DNA of 64,000 bases, from assembly GCA_964475945.1 (NCBI GenBank), contig CAYYYF010000001.1:62001-126000 (forward strand), given 5' to 3'. Positions 50,578 through 62,952 of the stretch are shown piece by piece. This DNA comes from JBBIQH01 sp964475945 (GTDB lineage: Archaea > Thermoproteota > Nitrososphaeria > Nitrososphaerales > Nitrosocaldaceae). A model generated the notes under the pieces. It ran no database searches and was not told the DNA's origin. It saw only the letters and a list, made by a program, of their open reading frames with translations. Position 1 is the first letter of the stretch. Each line of letters begins with the position of its first letter. A program made the position numbers and the translations under genes.

Positions 50578-51525
50578 ATGAAGGCCTTAGAGCATGTAAA
50601 CTCTGTCAGCAGTGATAACCTAGAATGGATAGATATCAATGATCCTAACAGAAGCATATTAAGTATATTAGCAAGTAAGTATAACCTTCACCATTTACAC
50701 GTTGAGGATTGCTTATCAAAGATACAGTTACCGAAGGTTGAGAAGTATGCTGATACCCTGTTCGTTATACTGCACTTCCCCGTGTATAATAATGGTGTGC
50801 CAAAGGGCATGCAGCTCTCAATATTCATAGGCTTTAACTTCCTCATAACAGTGCACAAGGGTGAGATAAAACCTCTAGCAGAGTTATTCAATATATGCAA
50901 GGATGATGCCCAGAGGGTTAACATAATGAGCAACCCTGTAATTCTATTGCATAAGATAATTGATATGCTCGTTGATGAGCTACTGCATGTAATAATAAAG
51001 GTTGAAGGGAATATAGAGGATATAGAGGATATAGTATTCAGTGAGAGGGCATCTGCTATAAAATCCATAACATATGTAAGGAGGGAGATACTTGCATTAA
51101 GGAGGATAATCCTACCATTAAGGAGGGTGATAGCAGATATAGCGAAGGAGAGCCAGAGGTTCTCAAGTAGTGATATGACTCCATACTGGAATGATGTAAA
51201 GGATCATGTTGAGAAGGCTATAGATATGCTTGATGTTGCAAGTGAAACAATTAACATATACAAGGATACTGACTTTATACTTAGCAGCGAGAAGACAAAT
51301 AAGATACTTACTGTTCTAACCATAATATTTACTCTATCTATACCTGCTACCCTAATAGCAACATTCTATGGTATGAATGTTATACTCCCTGGTGGTGTTA
51401 ATGATGAGTCGTGGATGTTCCTTGGCAAGTATACTACACTAATAGTAACTGTAATACTATCAGCAGCTAGTGCAATGCTTATGCTATACTACTTCTATAG
51501 GCGTGGATGGCTTTATGAGAAATGA
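50578..51525 (+). CDS. corA: CorA-family divalent metal ion transporter
   Basis: 315 residues. The large cytosolic domain ends in two C-terminal membrane helices. The first carries the GMN signature in IPATLIATFYGMNVILPGG (about 261-279), the second is followed by a YRRGWLYEK end. The channel transports Mg2+ (or Co2+/Ni2+) as a pentamer. Alone after the decayed locus. Confidence 0.93.
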   Translation: MKALEHVNSVSSDNLEWIDINDPNRSILSILASKYNLHHLHVEDCLSKIQLPKVEKYADTLFVILHFPVYNNGVPKGMQLSIFIGFNFLITVHKGEIKPLAELFNICKDDAQRVNIMSNPVILLHKIIDMLVDELLHVIIKVEGNIEDIEDIVFSERASAIKSITYVRREILALRRIILPLRRVIADIAKESQRFSSSDMTPYWNDVKDHVEKAIDMLDVASETINIYKDTDFILSSEKTNKILTVLTIIFTLSIPATLIATFYGMNVILPGGVNDESWMFLGKYTTLIVTVILSAASAMLMLYYFYRRGWLYEK

Positions 51526-51569
51526 TATATGGAGGTTAGTTAATATCCTCCTCCCCTTAAGATAGATGC

Positions 51570-52922
51570 ATGCCTATACTACCTATAGACTCTGGTAGGT
51601 ATGGTAGTGATGAGGTTAAGAGGATATTTGAGGAGAGCCAGATACTCAAGTATAACCTTGAGTTTGAGGCAGTGGTTGCTGAGGTGCAGGGTATGCTAGG
51701 GATAATACCAAGGGATGCTGGAGATGAGATAGCATATAAGGCAAGATCCAATCTAGTTAGGATTGAGAGGGTTAAGGAGCTTGAGGCAGTAAGGGAGCAT
51801 GATGTTGCCGCAATGGTTGAGGCACTGGTAGAGGTATGTAGTGATAAAGCAAAACCATGGGTACACTATGGTTTAACTAGTTACGATGTTGTTGATACTA
51901 GAATAGCTATGCAGATACGTGACTCCCTTAAGATAATAGAGGATAAGGCTAAGAGATTAACCTTATTGCTTGTAGATAAGGCTGTCGAATATAAGGATAC
52001 TCCAGCAGTAGGTAGAACCCATGGGCAGCATGCAAGTATAATATCCTTTGGCTTAAAGTTTGCTGTATGGGCAGCAGATATGCTCATGCATATAGAGAGG
52101 TTGAATGAGTTAAGGAAGAGAGTGCTTGTATGCAAGACTCTAGGGGTAGTAGGGACAGGCTCTTTAATGAGGGATAAGGCATTAGAGGTTCAAAGGATGG
52201 TTGCAGAGAGGTTAAACCTTTATCCAGTGGATGCTGCTACCCAAGTTGTGTCTAGGGAGAGGATTGCTGAGTTTATAGCAGCATTAACATTCATGGCATG
52301 TACACTAGATAAGATTGCTGTTGAGGTAAGGAATCTGCAGAGGAGTGAGATAGATGAGGTTATGGAACCATTCAAGGAGGGTCAGATGGGTAGCAGCGCT
52401 GTCCCAGTTAAGAGGAACCCTATAAAGAGTGAGAGGGTATCAAGTATAGCCAGGATGCTCCATGGTATGCTTATGGTAGCGTTAGAGAATATAGCACTAT
52501 GGCATGAGAGGGATCTAAGTAACTCAGCGAATGAGCGCTTTATAATACCTATGAGCATAATACTGCTTGATGAGATGCTTGATACGATGATAAAGGTTAT
52601 CTCTAACCTTAAGGTTAACATTAGTTGCATAGAGAGGAACCTTATGCTTACAAAGGGTCAGATATTTGCTGAGTTTGTTCTAGATGCGTTGATAAGGAAA
52701 GGGATGAGTAGGATAGAGGCATATGAGCTTGTGCAGAGCATAGCATTTGAGGCAAGTAAGAATTGTTTAGACTTCCTCAAGGCATTAAAGAGCAATGCAA
52801 GTATAAGCAGTATACTACAGGAGGATGAGTTGAATAGAATATTTAATGCAAAAGAGCATCTAGGTGCATCCTCTCTGATAATACAAGGGATAGCAGAGAG
52901 AGCAGCAAAGACATGTAAATAA
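51570..52922 (+). CDS. purB: Adenylosuccinate lyase
   Basis: 450 residues, fumarase/aspartase superfamily. Conserved blocks are YGLTSYDVVDTRIAMQ, GRTHGQHASIISFGLKFAVWA with the catalytic His, and the signature loop EGQMGSSAVPVKRNPIKSERV (about 270-290). It acts twice in purine synthesis (SAICAR and adenylosuccinate cleavage). Followed after 26 bp by thioredoxin reductase. Confidence 0.94.
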   Translation: MPILPIDSGRYGSDEVKRIFEESQILKYNLEFEAVVAEVQGMLGIIPRDAGDEIAYKARSNLVRIERVKELEAVREHDVAAMVEALVEVCSDKAKPWVHYGLTSYDVVDTRIAMQIRDSLKIIEDKAKRLTLLLVDKAVEYKDTPAVGRTHGQHASIISFGLKFAVWAADMLMHIERLNELRKRVLVCKTLGVVGTGSLMRDKALEVQRMVAERLNLYPVDAATQVVSRERIAEFIAALTFMACTLDKIAVEVRNLQRSEIDEVMEPFKEGQMGSSAVPVKRNPIKSERVSSIARMLHGMLMVALENIALWHERDLSNSANERFIIPMSIILLDEMLDTMIKVISNLKVNISCIERNLMLTKGQIFAEFVLDALIRKGMSRIEAYELVQSIAFEASKNCLDFLKALKSNASISSILQEDELNRIFNAKEHLGASSLIIQGIAERAAKTCK

Positions 52923-52948
52923 ATGAATAAGATTATGATGATTTAAAT

Positions 52949-53956
52949 ATGGTTATAATTGAAGGTATGCCTATGCAAGATACTGTTGGTATATCCCTTG
53001 CATCCATAAAAGAGGGTAGAGAGTTAAAGGATAGATATGATGTTATAATTCTAGGCTCAGGACCAGCAGGGTTGACTGCAGCAATATATTGCTCTAGGGC
53101 AAAGTTAGATACACTAGTCATAAGTGGTACACTACCAGGAGGGCAGTTGATGAATACACATATGGTTGAGAACTTCCCAGGCTTTCCCCATGGTATATTT
53201 GGGCCAGAGTTGATGATGAACATGCGTATGCAGGCAGAGAGATTTGGTACAACTATACTAGATGATGTTGCTACAAAGGTTGAGTTACTTAGAGAACCAT
53301 TCATAATACATACGGTAGATAAGGTATTTGAAGCCAATGCTGTTATAATAGCAACAGGTGCATCCCCAAGGAAGCTTGGTTTAAGGAGTGAGGAGTTATT
53401 CGCTGGTAAGGGTGTATCTTACTGTGCTACATGTGATGGTCCATTCTTTAAAGGAGAGGATGTTGCTGTAGTAGGTGGAGGGGATAGTGCAGTTGAGGAG
53501 GCGTTATTCCTAACAAAGTTTGCTAATAATGTATACATAGTGCATAGAAGAGATAAGTTAAGGGCAAGTAAGATAATGCAAGAGAGAGCATTCTCTAACT
53601 CTAAGATAAGTTTCATATGGAACTCTGTTGTTGAGGATATACTTGGGGATAAGAAAGTGCATGCAATAGTAGTTAAGGATATTACAAATGGAGAGAGGAG
53701 GATGCTGAGGTGTGGAGGTATATTCGTTGCTATAGGACATGAGCCTAATACTCAGATATTCAAAGATCAGATAGATATGGATGAGAGAGGTTACATAAAG
53801 GTTAGAGACCATACAAAGACTAATATAGAAGGGGTATTTGCTGCAGGGGATGTACATGACCCTGTATATAGACAGGCTATAACAGCTGCAGGGTTTGGTT
53901 GCATGGCAGCATTAGATGTTGAGAGATACCTCTCTGAGAAGAAGTATAAATCTTAA
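52949..53956 (+). CDS. trxB: Thioredoxin reductase
   Basis: 335 residues with a roughly 25-residue N-terminal extension before the FAD fold YDVIILGSGPAGLTAAIYCSR. The redox pair is Cys159/Cys162 in SYCATCDGPFF, the NAD(P)H fold is VAVVGGGDSAVEEALFL, and the C-terminal FAD motif is GVFAAGDVHDPVYRQAITAAGFGC. It reduces thioredoxin-like proteins. It converges on the cysteine synthase gene. Confidence 0.93.
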   Translation: MVIIEGMPMQDTVGISLASIKEGRELKDRYDVIILGSGPAGLTAAIYCSRAKLDTLVISGTLPGGQLMNTHMVENFPGFPHGIFGPELMMNMRMQAERFGTTILDDVATKVELLREPFIIHTVDKVFEANAVIIATGASPRKLGLRSEELFAGKGVSYCATCDGPFFKGEDVAVVGGGDSAVEEALFLTKFANNVYIVHRRDKLRASKIMQERAFSNSKISFIWNSVVEDILGDKKVHAIVVKDITNGERRMLRCGGIFVAIGHEPNTQIFKDQIDMDERGYIKVRDHTKTNIEGVFAAGDVHDPVYRQAITAAGFGCMAALDVERYLSEKKYKS

Positions 53957-53962
53957 TTCTAA

Positions 53963-54955
53963 TCATAAGAATGAACCATTAAGCATAACAGCATTCCTTA
54001 AAGCATCGTCAAACTCATCACTTGTAAATACTCCTTGCTGTGTGTAAAGGCTCTTGAACTTCTTGCCATTATCAGCGAAGACTGTAACTACTACGCCTTC
54101 ATCTATCTTATCTATTAACTTGCATACAGCAGCCATAACACAGCCAGATGATGGTCCTACCAAGAGCCTCTCCTTTACATATAACTTCTTAACCATCCTA
54201 AATGACTCCTCGTTGGTTATGGTATACCACTCATCAACCACATGCATCCTTCTATCAAAGAGTGATGGTATATTAGACTCCTCAAAGTTCCTTAGGCCTT
54301 GGATAAGATGCTGCCTCTGAGGTTGAACCGCTATTACCTTTACCTTACTGTTCGTCTCCTTAAGATATGTACCTACACCAGTTATAGTCCCTCCAGTGCC
54401 TACTCCAGATACAAAGTGTGTAACTCTACCATCTGTCTGCCTGTATATCTCTGGTCCAGTGCCTTCATAATGCGCTAGAAAGTTTGCATCATTCTCATAC
54501 TGGTTAGGCATGAAGTACTTATCAGGTCTTGCCCTTGCTATAGCCTTTGCTAATGATATACTCTGATCAGTCCCTACACCGACCCTAGGGCATAGGTCAT
54601 CGCTTGTCTCATGTATCTCTGCACCTAATGCCCTTAGAATGCTCTTTGTCTCCTCACTAACCTTCTCTGGTATCACTATCTCAACCTTGTATCCTAGTAG
54701 CCTTGCTATACCACTCAAGGCTATACCAGTGTTACCTGATGTAGGCTCTATTATAACATGCTTGCCCCTCTTTATCAATCCTTTATCCTCAGCATCCTTG
54801 AACATCCAGTATGCTGCTCTATCCTTAACAGAGCCGAATGGGTTGAACCATTCAAGTTTAGCATACACCTTCACCTTGCCTGTTGAGAATGAGTCTAGCA
54901 TTACAAGGGGCGTATTACCTATCTTATTCAACAACTCTGGACTTAGTGTTATCAT
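53963..54955 (-). CDS. Cysteine synthase-family PLP enzyme
   Basis: 330 residues. PLP-binding Lys is in WFNPFGSVKDRAAYWMF (about 34-50), the phosphate loops in EPTSGNTGIALSG and SGVGTGGTITGVGTYLKE, and the closing Ser in VGPSSGCVMAAV. The family includes O-acetylserine and O-phosphoserine sulfhydrylases and cystathionine beta-synthase cores. It is 23 bp downstream of tusA on the same strand, suggesting that its sulfur may come from a protein persulfide rather than free sulfide. Which serine derivative is used is undecided. Confidence 0.9.
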   Translation of the reverse strand: MITLSPELLNKIGNTPLVMLDSFSTGKVKVYAKLEWFNPFGSVKDRAAYWMFKDAEDKGLIKRGKHVIIEPTSGNTGIALSGIARLLGYKVEIVIPEKVSEETKSILRALGAEIHETSDDLCPRVGVGTDQSISLAKAIARARPDKYFMPNQYENDANFLAHYEGTGPEIYRQTDGRVTHFVSGVGTGGTITGVGTYLKETNSKVKVIAVQPQRQHLIQGLRNFEESNIPSLFDRRMHVVDEWYTITNEESFRMVKKLYVKERLLVGPSSGCVMAAVCKLIDKIDEGVVVTVFADNGKKFKSLYTQQGVFTSDEFDDALRNAVMLNGSFL

Positions 54956-54978
54956 AGCATATCCTCCAGATTAGGACG

Positions 54979-55215
54979 CTACTTCTTCTTTCTTATAAGG
55001 AAGGTTAGGTTACTATCTTCCTTACTTATGCTAACAAGTTCATGACCTGTCCTCTGCACCCATCTCTTTATATCCTCCTCTGCATCTGGATCATCTGCTA
55101 TAACCTTCAGTATAGAGCCTATGCTTAACTTCTCCATGGCTATCTTTGTTCTAAAGACTGGTTCTGGGCAGAATAAGCCTCTAACATCTATAGTCTTTAC
55201 CTCTTCCTCTAGCAT
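54979..55215 (-). CDS. tusA: TusA-family sulfur carrier protein
   Basis: 78 residues. The TusA signature DVRGLFCPEPVFRTKIAMEKL contains persulfide Cys16 and the CPxP motif; IADDPDAEEDIKRWVQRTGHELVSI forms the second helix, and FLIRKK ends the domain. It is co-directional with a cysteine synthase gene 23 bp downstream. The C-terminal half of the fusion at 7777-8448 is its evident paralogue. Confidence 0.93.
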   Translation of the reverse strand: MLEEEVKTIDVRGLFCPEPVFRTKIAMEKLSIGSILKVIADDPDAEEDIKRWVQRTGHELVSISKEDSNLTFLIRKKK

Positions 55216-55305
55216 ATATGCTAATTTAAGATATTCATATTTAACGTTTACCTTTTTGTGATGGATTACAGTTTAACTAATATATGAGTATGCTTTAGCA
55301 GTGAT

Positions 55306-55431
55306 ATGGAGCATGAGGAGCATAAACATGAGCATAAACCGTATGCTGTATGGTTAGTGATAGCTATACTAATAATATGCAGCGTAGTACCTGCTATACT
55401 ACTCTTCCTCTCTCTACCAAAGTTACCATAA
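55306..55431 (+). CDS. 41-residue His-rich single-TM mini-protein
   Basis: An ATG at 55306 opens a 41-residue frame. It starts with a His/Glu-rich stretch (MEHEEHKHEHKPY) followed by one hydrophobic helix (VWLVIAILIICSVVPAILLFL) and SLPKLP. The composition is that of a small membrane protein with a possible metal-binding cytosolic end, rather than random sequence. It sits alone between tusA and the rRNA operon. Function unknown. Confidence 0.5.
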   Translation: MEHEEHKHEHKPYAVWLVIAILIICSVVPAILLFLSLPKLP

Positions 55432-55507
55432 ACAAAGATATATCATATAAAATATTTTATATATTAACTAGATTAATATAATATTATTATTCAACTTAAT
55501 GCTACAG

Positions 55508-55541
55508 GTATATAAAAGGAGAGGAGCGTTACATTTATATC
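55508..55541 (+). promoter_or_regulatory. rRNA operon promoter candidates
   Basis: Two TATA-like elements occur: TATATAAAAGG (55509-55518) and CATTTATATCTTTT (55531-55544). The second predicts initiation about 55560, exactly where a structured leader begins. The stretch 55432-55505 before it is very AT-rich and I see no gene in it. Confidence 0.5.
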
Positions 55542-55562
55542 TTTTAGCCTCTATTAATTCTA

Positions 55563-55635
55563 TAGCGTAGGCGGCACCCATGGCAAGGTATGGAGTATGC
55601 TCCATCCAATGAGTCTTGGGTCTCCATTTACGCTA
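55563..55635 (+). ncRNA. Structured leader of the rRNA transcript (nested hairpins)
   Basis: A 73-nt segment begins with TAGCGTA and ends with its reverse complement TACGCTA. Inside, ACCCA (55576-55580) can pair with TGGGT (55617-55621), and ATGGAG-TATG-CTCCAT forms a perfect internal hairpin (55590-55605). It lies just after the predicted start and 100 nt before the 16S processing stem. It is too short for 5S rRNA and does not give a tRNA. It may be a leader structure for processing or antitermination, or a separate small RNA. Confidence 0.5.
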
Positions 55636-55670
55636 ACATAATGAGGATCCAAGCATATTGGATCTGAGAT

Positions 55671-55701
55671 GGGTTATGCATCTGTATAGAAGGGTTATGT
55701 T
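55671..55701 (+). other. 5' arm of the 16S pre-rRNA processing stem
   Basis: GGGTTATGCATC and AAGGGTTATGTT here pair with AACATAACCCTT (57217-57228) and GATGCATAACCC (57237-57248) after the 16S gene. Between them TGTA (55683-55686) pairs with TACA (57230-57233), leaving three-base bulges TAG on one strand and ATA on the other. This is a near-canonical bulge-helix-bulge for the archaeal splicing endonuclease. Confidence 0.8.
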
Positions 55702-55736
55702 ACTCTTTATTATAAATGGCCTGTACTCTTCAGGCT

Positions 55737-57208
<1,472 letters not shown>

Positions 57209-57216
57209 GAAATATT

Positions 57217-57248
57217 AACATAACCCTTGTACAATAGATGCATAACCC
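57217..57248 (+). other. 3' arm of the 16S pre-rRNA processing stem
   Basis: Complement of 55671-55701 (see that entry). The rest of the 16S-23S spacer (57249-57352) contains two hairpins (GATCCAA-ATAC-TTGGATC and ATGGGTA-TAACAAT-TACCCAT) and no tRNA gene. Confidence 0.8.
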
Positions 57249-57352
57249 ATATGATCCAAATACTTGGATCAATAGTAATGATAATGAATGCAACCCTGCA
57301 TGCATATATGTAGGGTGAAGGGCGTAATGGGTATAACAATTACCCATGATGA

Positions 57353-57387
57353 TCGCCATACATGGTTGCGTATGTTTCAGGATAGTT

Positions 57388-57389
<2 letters not shown>
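57353..57389 (+). other. 5' arm of the 23S pre-rRNA processing stem
   Basis: TCGCCATACATGGT pairs perfectly with ACCATGTATGGCGA (60347-60360), TGCG with CGCA (60340-60343), and CAGGATAGTTAC with GTAACTATCCTG (60325-60336). Unpaired TAT(G) on this arm and ATA (60344-60346) on the other give a bulge-helix-bulge cut site. Confidence 0.8.
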
Positions 57390-60324
<2,935 letters not shown>

Positions 60325-60326
<2 letters not shown>

Positions 60327-60360
60327 AACTATCCTGGAGCGCAATAACCATGTATGGCGA
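60325..60360 (+). other. 3' arm of the 23S pre-rRNA processing stem
   Basis: Partner of 57353-57389. The three-base bulge ATA at 60344-60346 repeats the bulge seen in the 16S stem, consistent with one endonuclease cutting both. Confidence 0.8.
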
Positions 60361-60432
60361 GTCTCATGTAATAGAATCATCTACTAATAGGTATTAAAAA
60401 GACTTTATACAAAGTAATTAGAGAAGTAGTAT

Positions 60433-60558
60433 ATGGAATTAAGATGCTCTGAGTGTAACTGCTCTAAGAGTGAATGCATGGAAGGTAGATGCGATAGCTG
60501 CATATATGAGCGGTGTTGTTGCATTAGGAATGAGACTACTGGTATGCCTCCTCAATGA
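60433..60558 (+). CDS. 41-residue cysteine-rich mini-protein between 23S rRNA and Tsr3
   Basis: An ATG at 60433 opens 41 codons with ten cysteines in 26 positions (pattern CxxCxC, then C, C, CxxC and a CCC run; Cys5, 8, 10, 15, 20, 23, 28, 29, 30 visible plus spacing residues Glu/Arg). It ends at TGA 60556-60558, overlapping by 29 bp the start of Tsr3 in another frame. Such density suggests binding of two or more zinc ions or an Fe-S/metal cluster. It starts about 75 bp after the 23S processing stem. No family recognised; co-expression with Tsr3 and a role in ribosome biogenesis are inferred from position. Confidence 0.6.
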   Translation: MELRCSECNCSKSECMEGRCDSCIYERCCCIRNETTGMPPQ

Positions 60559-61039
60559 TGATGACCCTAGCAAGTGCAGTGCAAGGAAGCTTATACGTTT
60601 CAATATGCTGACGAAGGTATACAAGCCCCCATATGATACCCTGCTACTAGACCCCTATGCCACTACCCCATTACATAGACTCTATTCTAGCACATCCATA
60701 ACCGTAGTAGACTGTTCATGGGCCAACGCTTCTAGCATATTCCATAGGATAAGGGTAAAGGAGAGTAATAGAAGGAGATTACCCCTACTACTTGCAGCAA
60801 ATCCTATCAATTACGCAAAGCTAGCAAGGTTAAGCACAGCAGAGGCACTGGCTGCAGCATGCTATATCCTTGGTTATGAGGATTTGTCATTTAACATATT
60901 AAACAAATTCAAGTGGGGGCATACATTCATGGAGTTGAATAGGGAGCTGCTCGAGGAGTATAAAGGTGCTAATACTATACAAGATATTGTAAGGATAGAG
61001 GAGGAGTACTTTAAGATTAAATCTAACTTCCTACTATAA
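60530..61039 (+). CDS. tsr3: Tsr3, 16S rRNA 3-amino-3-carboxypropyltransferase (DUF367)
   Basis: 169 residues from the ATG at 60530, where the conserved domain begins; the frame opens earlier, at 60470, but the extra part overlaps the Cys-rich frame and is not conserved. Hallmarks are DPSKCSARKLIRF, LDPYATTPLHR, VVDCSWANA, RRRLPLLLAANPINYAKLARLSTAEALAAACYILG and NKFKWGHTFMELNRELLEEY. Tsr3 transfers an acp group from SAM to a hypermodified position of small-subunit rRNA. It lies right behind the rRNA genes it serves and before RNase P RNA. Confidence 0.93.
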   Translation: MRLLVCLLNDDDPSKCSARKLIRFNMLTKVYKPPYDTLLLDPYATTPLHRLYSSTSITVVDCSWANASSIFHRIRVKESNRRRLPLLLAANPINYAKLARLSTAEALAAACYILGYEDLSFNILNKFKWGHTFMELNRELLEEYKGANTIQDIVRIEEEYFKIKSNFLL

Positions 61040-61045
61040 TAGAAT

Positions 61046-61356
61046 GGTAGTAGTGTAAGCTAGCGGGTAGGTAACCTTGCAAGGAGGAAACTCCTCCCTC
61101 CAAGCAGAGGTGTGACCCAGCGATGGGTAGCCAGAGATGGCTGGCAACTGTATAGAAATGGTATCCGAAGTAGGGTTAAGATGATGCCATGCCCAAAGGC
61201 TAGGCTGATACTCCTACATAGTAGGAATGAAACAACAGTCCCACACGGAGCAAGGCCAAACAGGCCTAATGAGGCTCTGCTCGAGGGCCAGGTAGGCTGC
61301 ATAGTCGAATCCTACCTAAAACAGAAGGAGGGTTACTGCTAGCATACACTACTACC
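61046..61356 (+). ncRNA. rnpB: Probable RNase P RNA
   Basis: A GC-rich, structured, non-coding stretch in AT-rich surroundings. The ends pair: GGTAGTAGTGTA (61046-61057) with TACACTACTACC (61345-61356), followed by GCTAGC on both sides, giving a long P1. RNase P-like blocks are AAGGAGGAAACTCC near the 5' end, AGCAGAGGTGTGACCCAGCGATGGG, GGCAACTGTATAGAAATGG, ACACGGAGCAAGGCC and a 3' AAACAGAAGGAGGGTTACT, which resembles the conserved ACAGAAnnnGGnTTA end. SRP RNA was considered, but its S-domain motifs are absent. It begins 6 bp after the Tsr3 stop. Confidence 0.78.
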
Positions 61357-61360
61357 AATA

Positions 61361-61678
61361 TTAATGCAGGAATATTCTATCTATTAACTTTGTTAAGAGT
61401 GCAGCATGCTTCTCTGCATCCTTCTCATTATCCTGCAGTAACTTCTTTGCATCCTCGCTGCTAACCTTACCCATATACTTCTTGTATGCAACTATCATCC
61501 TTAACTCATCCTCCAGCGCATCGAGTAATGCATTAACCTCCTCACTATTACCCTTGTTTGTAGTTGTAACACTCTCTCTAAAGCATGTAAAGTGCACAGC
61601 GCCCTTTGAGTAGAATGTGAACAGTTCACTCCATAGTATCTGCCTTGAGCATATGCTACAGTTCCACTGCGTAGCCAT
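61361..61678 (-). CDS. DUF2175-like zinc-binding protein with helical tail
   Basis: 105 residues. The N-terminal half has CSICSRQILWSELFTFYSKGAVHFTCF, a CxxC plus HxxC zinc site typical of the archaeal DUF2175 family. The C-terminal half is a two-helix hairpin (VNALLDALEDELRMIVAYKKYMG, then DAKKLLQDNEKDAEKHAALLTKLIDRI). Function unknown. It converges on the RNase P RNA gene with only a few bases between. Confidence 0.75.
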   Translation of the reverse strand: MATQWNCSICSRQILWSELFTFYSKGAVHFTCFRESVTTTNKGNSEEVNALLDALEDELRMIVAYKKYMGKVSSEDAKKLLQDNEKDAEKHAALLTKLIDRIFLH

Positions 61679-61746
61679 GGCAGAGTATAATATACCATAA
61701 TATTTAACTCTTAAAGTATAATAAGATCTCTACCATTCATACCTAT

Positions 61747-62802
61747 ATGAAGGCAGCAAGGATAGTAAGGCCAAGGGAGCCTCTACGCATAGAGGAGTTG
61801 GATACGCCTAACCCAAAGGGTAACCAAGTGCTTGTAAGGGTTAAGGCTAGCGGTGTATGCCATAGCGATATACACCTATGGGAAGGGGGTTATGCTGGTC
61901 CTAGGGATGTGTTCATGAGGGTAGAGGATAGAGGGGTTAGATTCCCGTTGATACCAGGGCATGAGATAGCAGGTGTAGTGGAGAGGGTTGGTGAGAGTGT
62001 ATCAGGGGTAGGTGTAGGGGATGAGGTGTTAGTATACCCATGGATAGGTGAAGGTTCATGCCCAGCATGCACCGTAGGGGAGGAGAATCTATGCGATAAC
62101 CCTAGATCACTAGGCATATTCCAGGATGGAGGGTATGCTGAGTATATGCTTGTTCCTCACCACAAGTATCTTATAAACATAAGAGGGTTAAGCCCTGAGC
62201 ATGTAGCAAGCCTTGCATGCTCTGCGCTAACTGCATATACAGCACTAAAAAACTCATCAGTAAGGGCGCAGGACTCACTTGTTATAGTTGGTGCTGGAGG
62301 GCTAGGGCTTATTGCCATACAGTTGGCAAGGGCATTGGTAGCCTCAAACATAATAGTCATAGATTTAGATGATAGGAGGCTTAATGAGGCTAAGAGGCTT
62401 GGCGCAGATCATACTATAAATGCAAAGAGCATGGATGCCGTTAAAGAGGTTAAGAGCATAACCAATGGGCTTGGCGCAGATGCAGTGATAGACTTTGTTA
62501 ACTCTAGCAATACTGTAGTAAAGGATATAGATATGTTAAGGAAGAGAGGTAGGCTTGTGCTTGTAGGCCTATTTGGAGGAGCGGTTGAACTTAATCTACC
62601 ATTGATACCTCTAAGGGCATTCAAGATTATAGGCTCATACACAGGTAAGTATGTTGATCTGGTTGAGTTGGTAGCATTGGCAAAAAGAGGTATGGTAAAG
62701 AGCATAGTAGCAAAGAGGTTCAGCCTAGATGAGGCTAATAATGCACTTAATGAGTTAAAGGAGGGTAAGATAATAGGTAGGGCTATAATTTCACCTTCAT
62801 AA
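61747..62802 (+). CDS. adh: Zinc-dependent alcohol dehydrogenase (MDR family)
   Basis: 351 residues. Catalytic zinc ligands are in GVCHSDIHLWEGGY and PGHEIAGVVERVGE. The structural-zinc loop GEGSCPACTVGEENLCD has Glu plus three Cys, the arrangement known from Sulfolobus ADH. The NAD fold is VIVGAGGLGLIAIQLARAL. The size and loop point to a thermostable archaeal alcohol/aldehyde oxidoreductase; the substrate is not predictable. A palindrome plus T-run follows the stop. Confidence 0.92.
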   Translation: MKAARIVRPREPLRIEELDTPNPKGNQVLVRVKASGVCHSDIHLWEGGYAGPRDVFMRVEDRGVRFPLIPGHEIAGVVERVGESVSGVGVGDEVLVYPWIGEGSCPACTVGEENLCDNPRSLGIFQDGGYAEYMLVPHHKYLINIRGLSPEHVASLACSALTAYTALKNSSVRAQDSLVIVGAGGLGLIAIQLARALVASNIIVIDLDDRRLNEAKRLGADHTINAKSMDAVKEVKSITNGLGADAVIDFVNSSNTVVKDIDMLRKRGRLVLVGLFGGAVELNLPLIPLRAFKIIGSYTGKYVDLVELVALAKRGMVKSIVAKRFSLDEANNALNELKEGKIIGRAIISPS

Positions 62803-62806
62803 AGGT

Positions 62807-62827
62807 TAATTGATCAATTATTTTTTG
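62807..62827 (+). terminator. Palindrome plus T-tract after adh
   Basis: TAATTGATCAATTA (62807-62820) is a perfect 14-bp palindrome immediately followed by TTTTTT, 5 bp after the adh stop. It is a likely transcription terminator. Confidence 0.5.
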
Positions 62828-62952
62828 ATTTACTTGCTATAGCAGTAAGCCTATATCTACTTCACCATACTTCTGTTATACATTCAATTAATAAAAATAT
62901 GGTTTTGTATCTACAGCTAGTATATGGTAATTACTGCTTGCTATAAAACAAC

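Noticed and set aside
55563..55635. tRNA-like reading of the rRNA leader (73 nt with a 7-bp terminal stem)
   Set aside because: No T-arm TTCxAxT, no anticodon arm in place; the internal stems are nested rather than cloverleaf.
60470..60529. Longer start for Tsr3
   Set aside because: The added 20 residues are not part of the DUF367 domain and overlap the Cys-rich frame; MRLLVCLLNDDDPSK is the natural beginning.
61046..61356. SRP (7S) RNA as identity of the structured RNA
   Set aside because: The conserved S-domain motifs are missing, while several RNase P blocks and the ACAGAA...TTA end are present.
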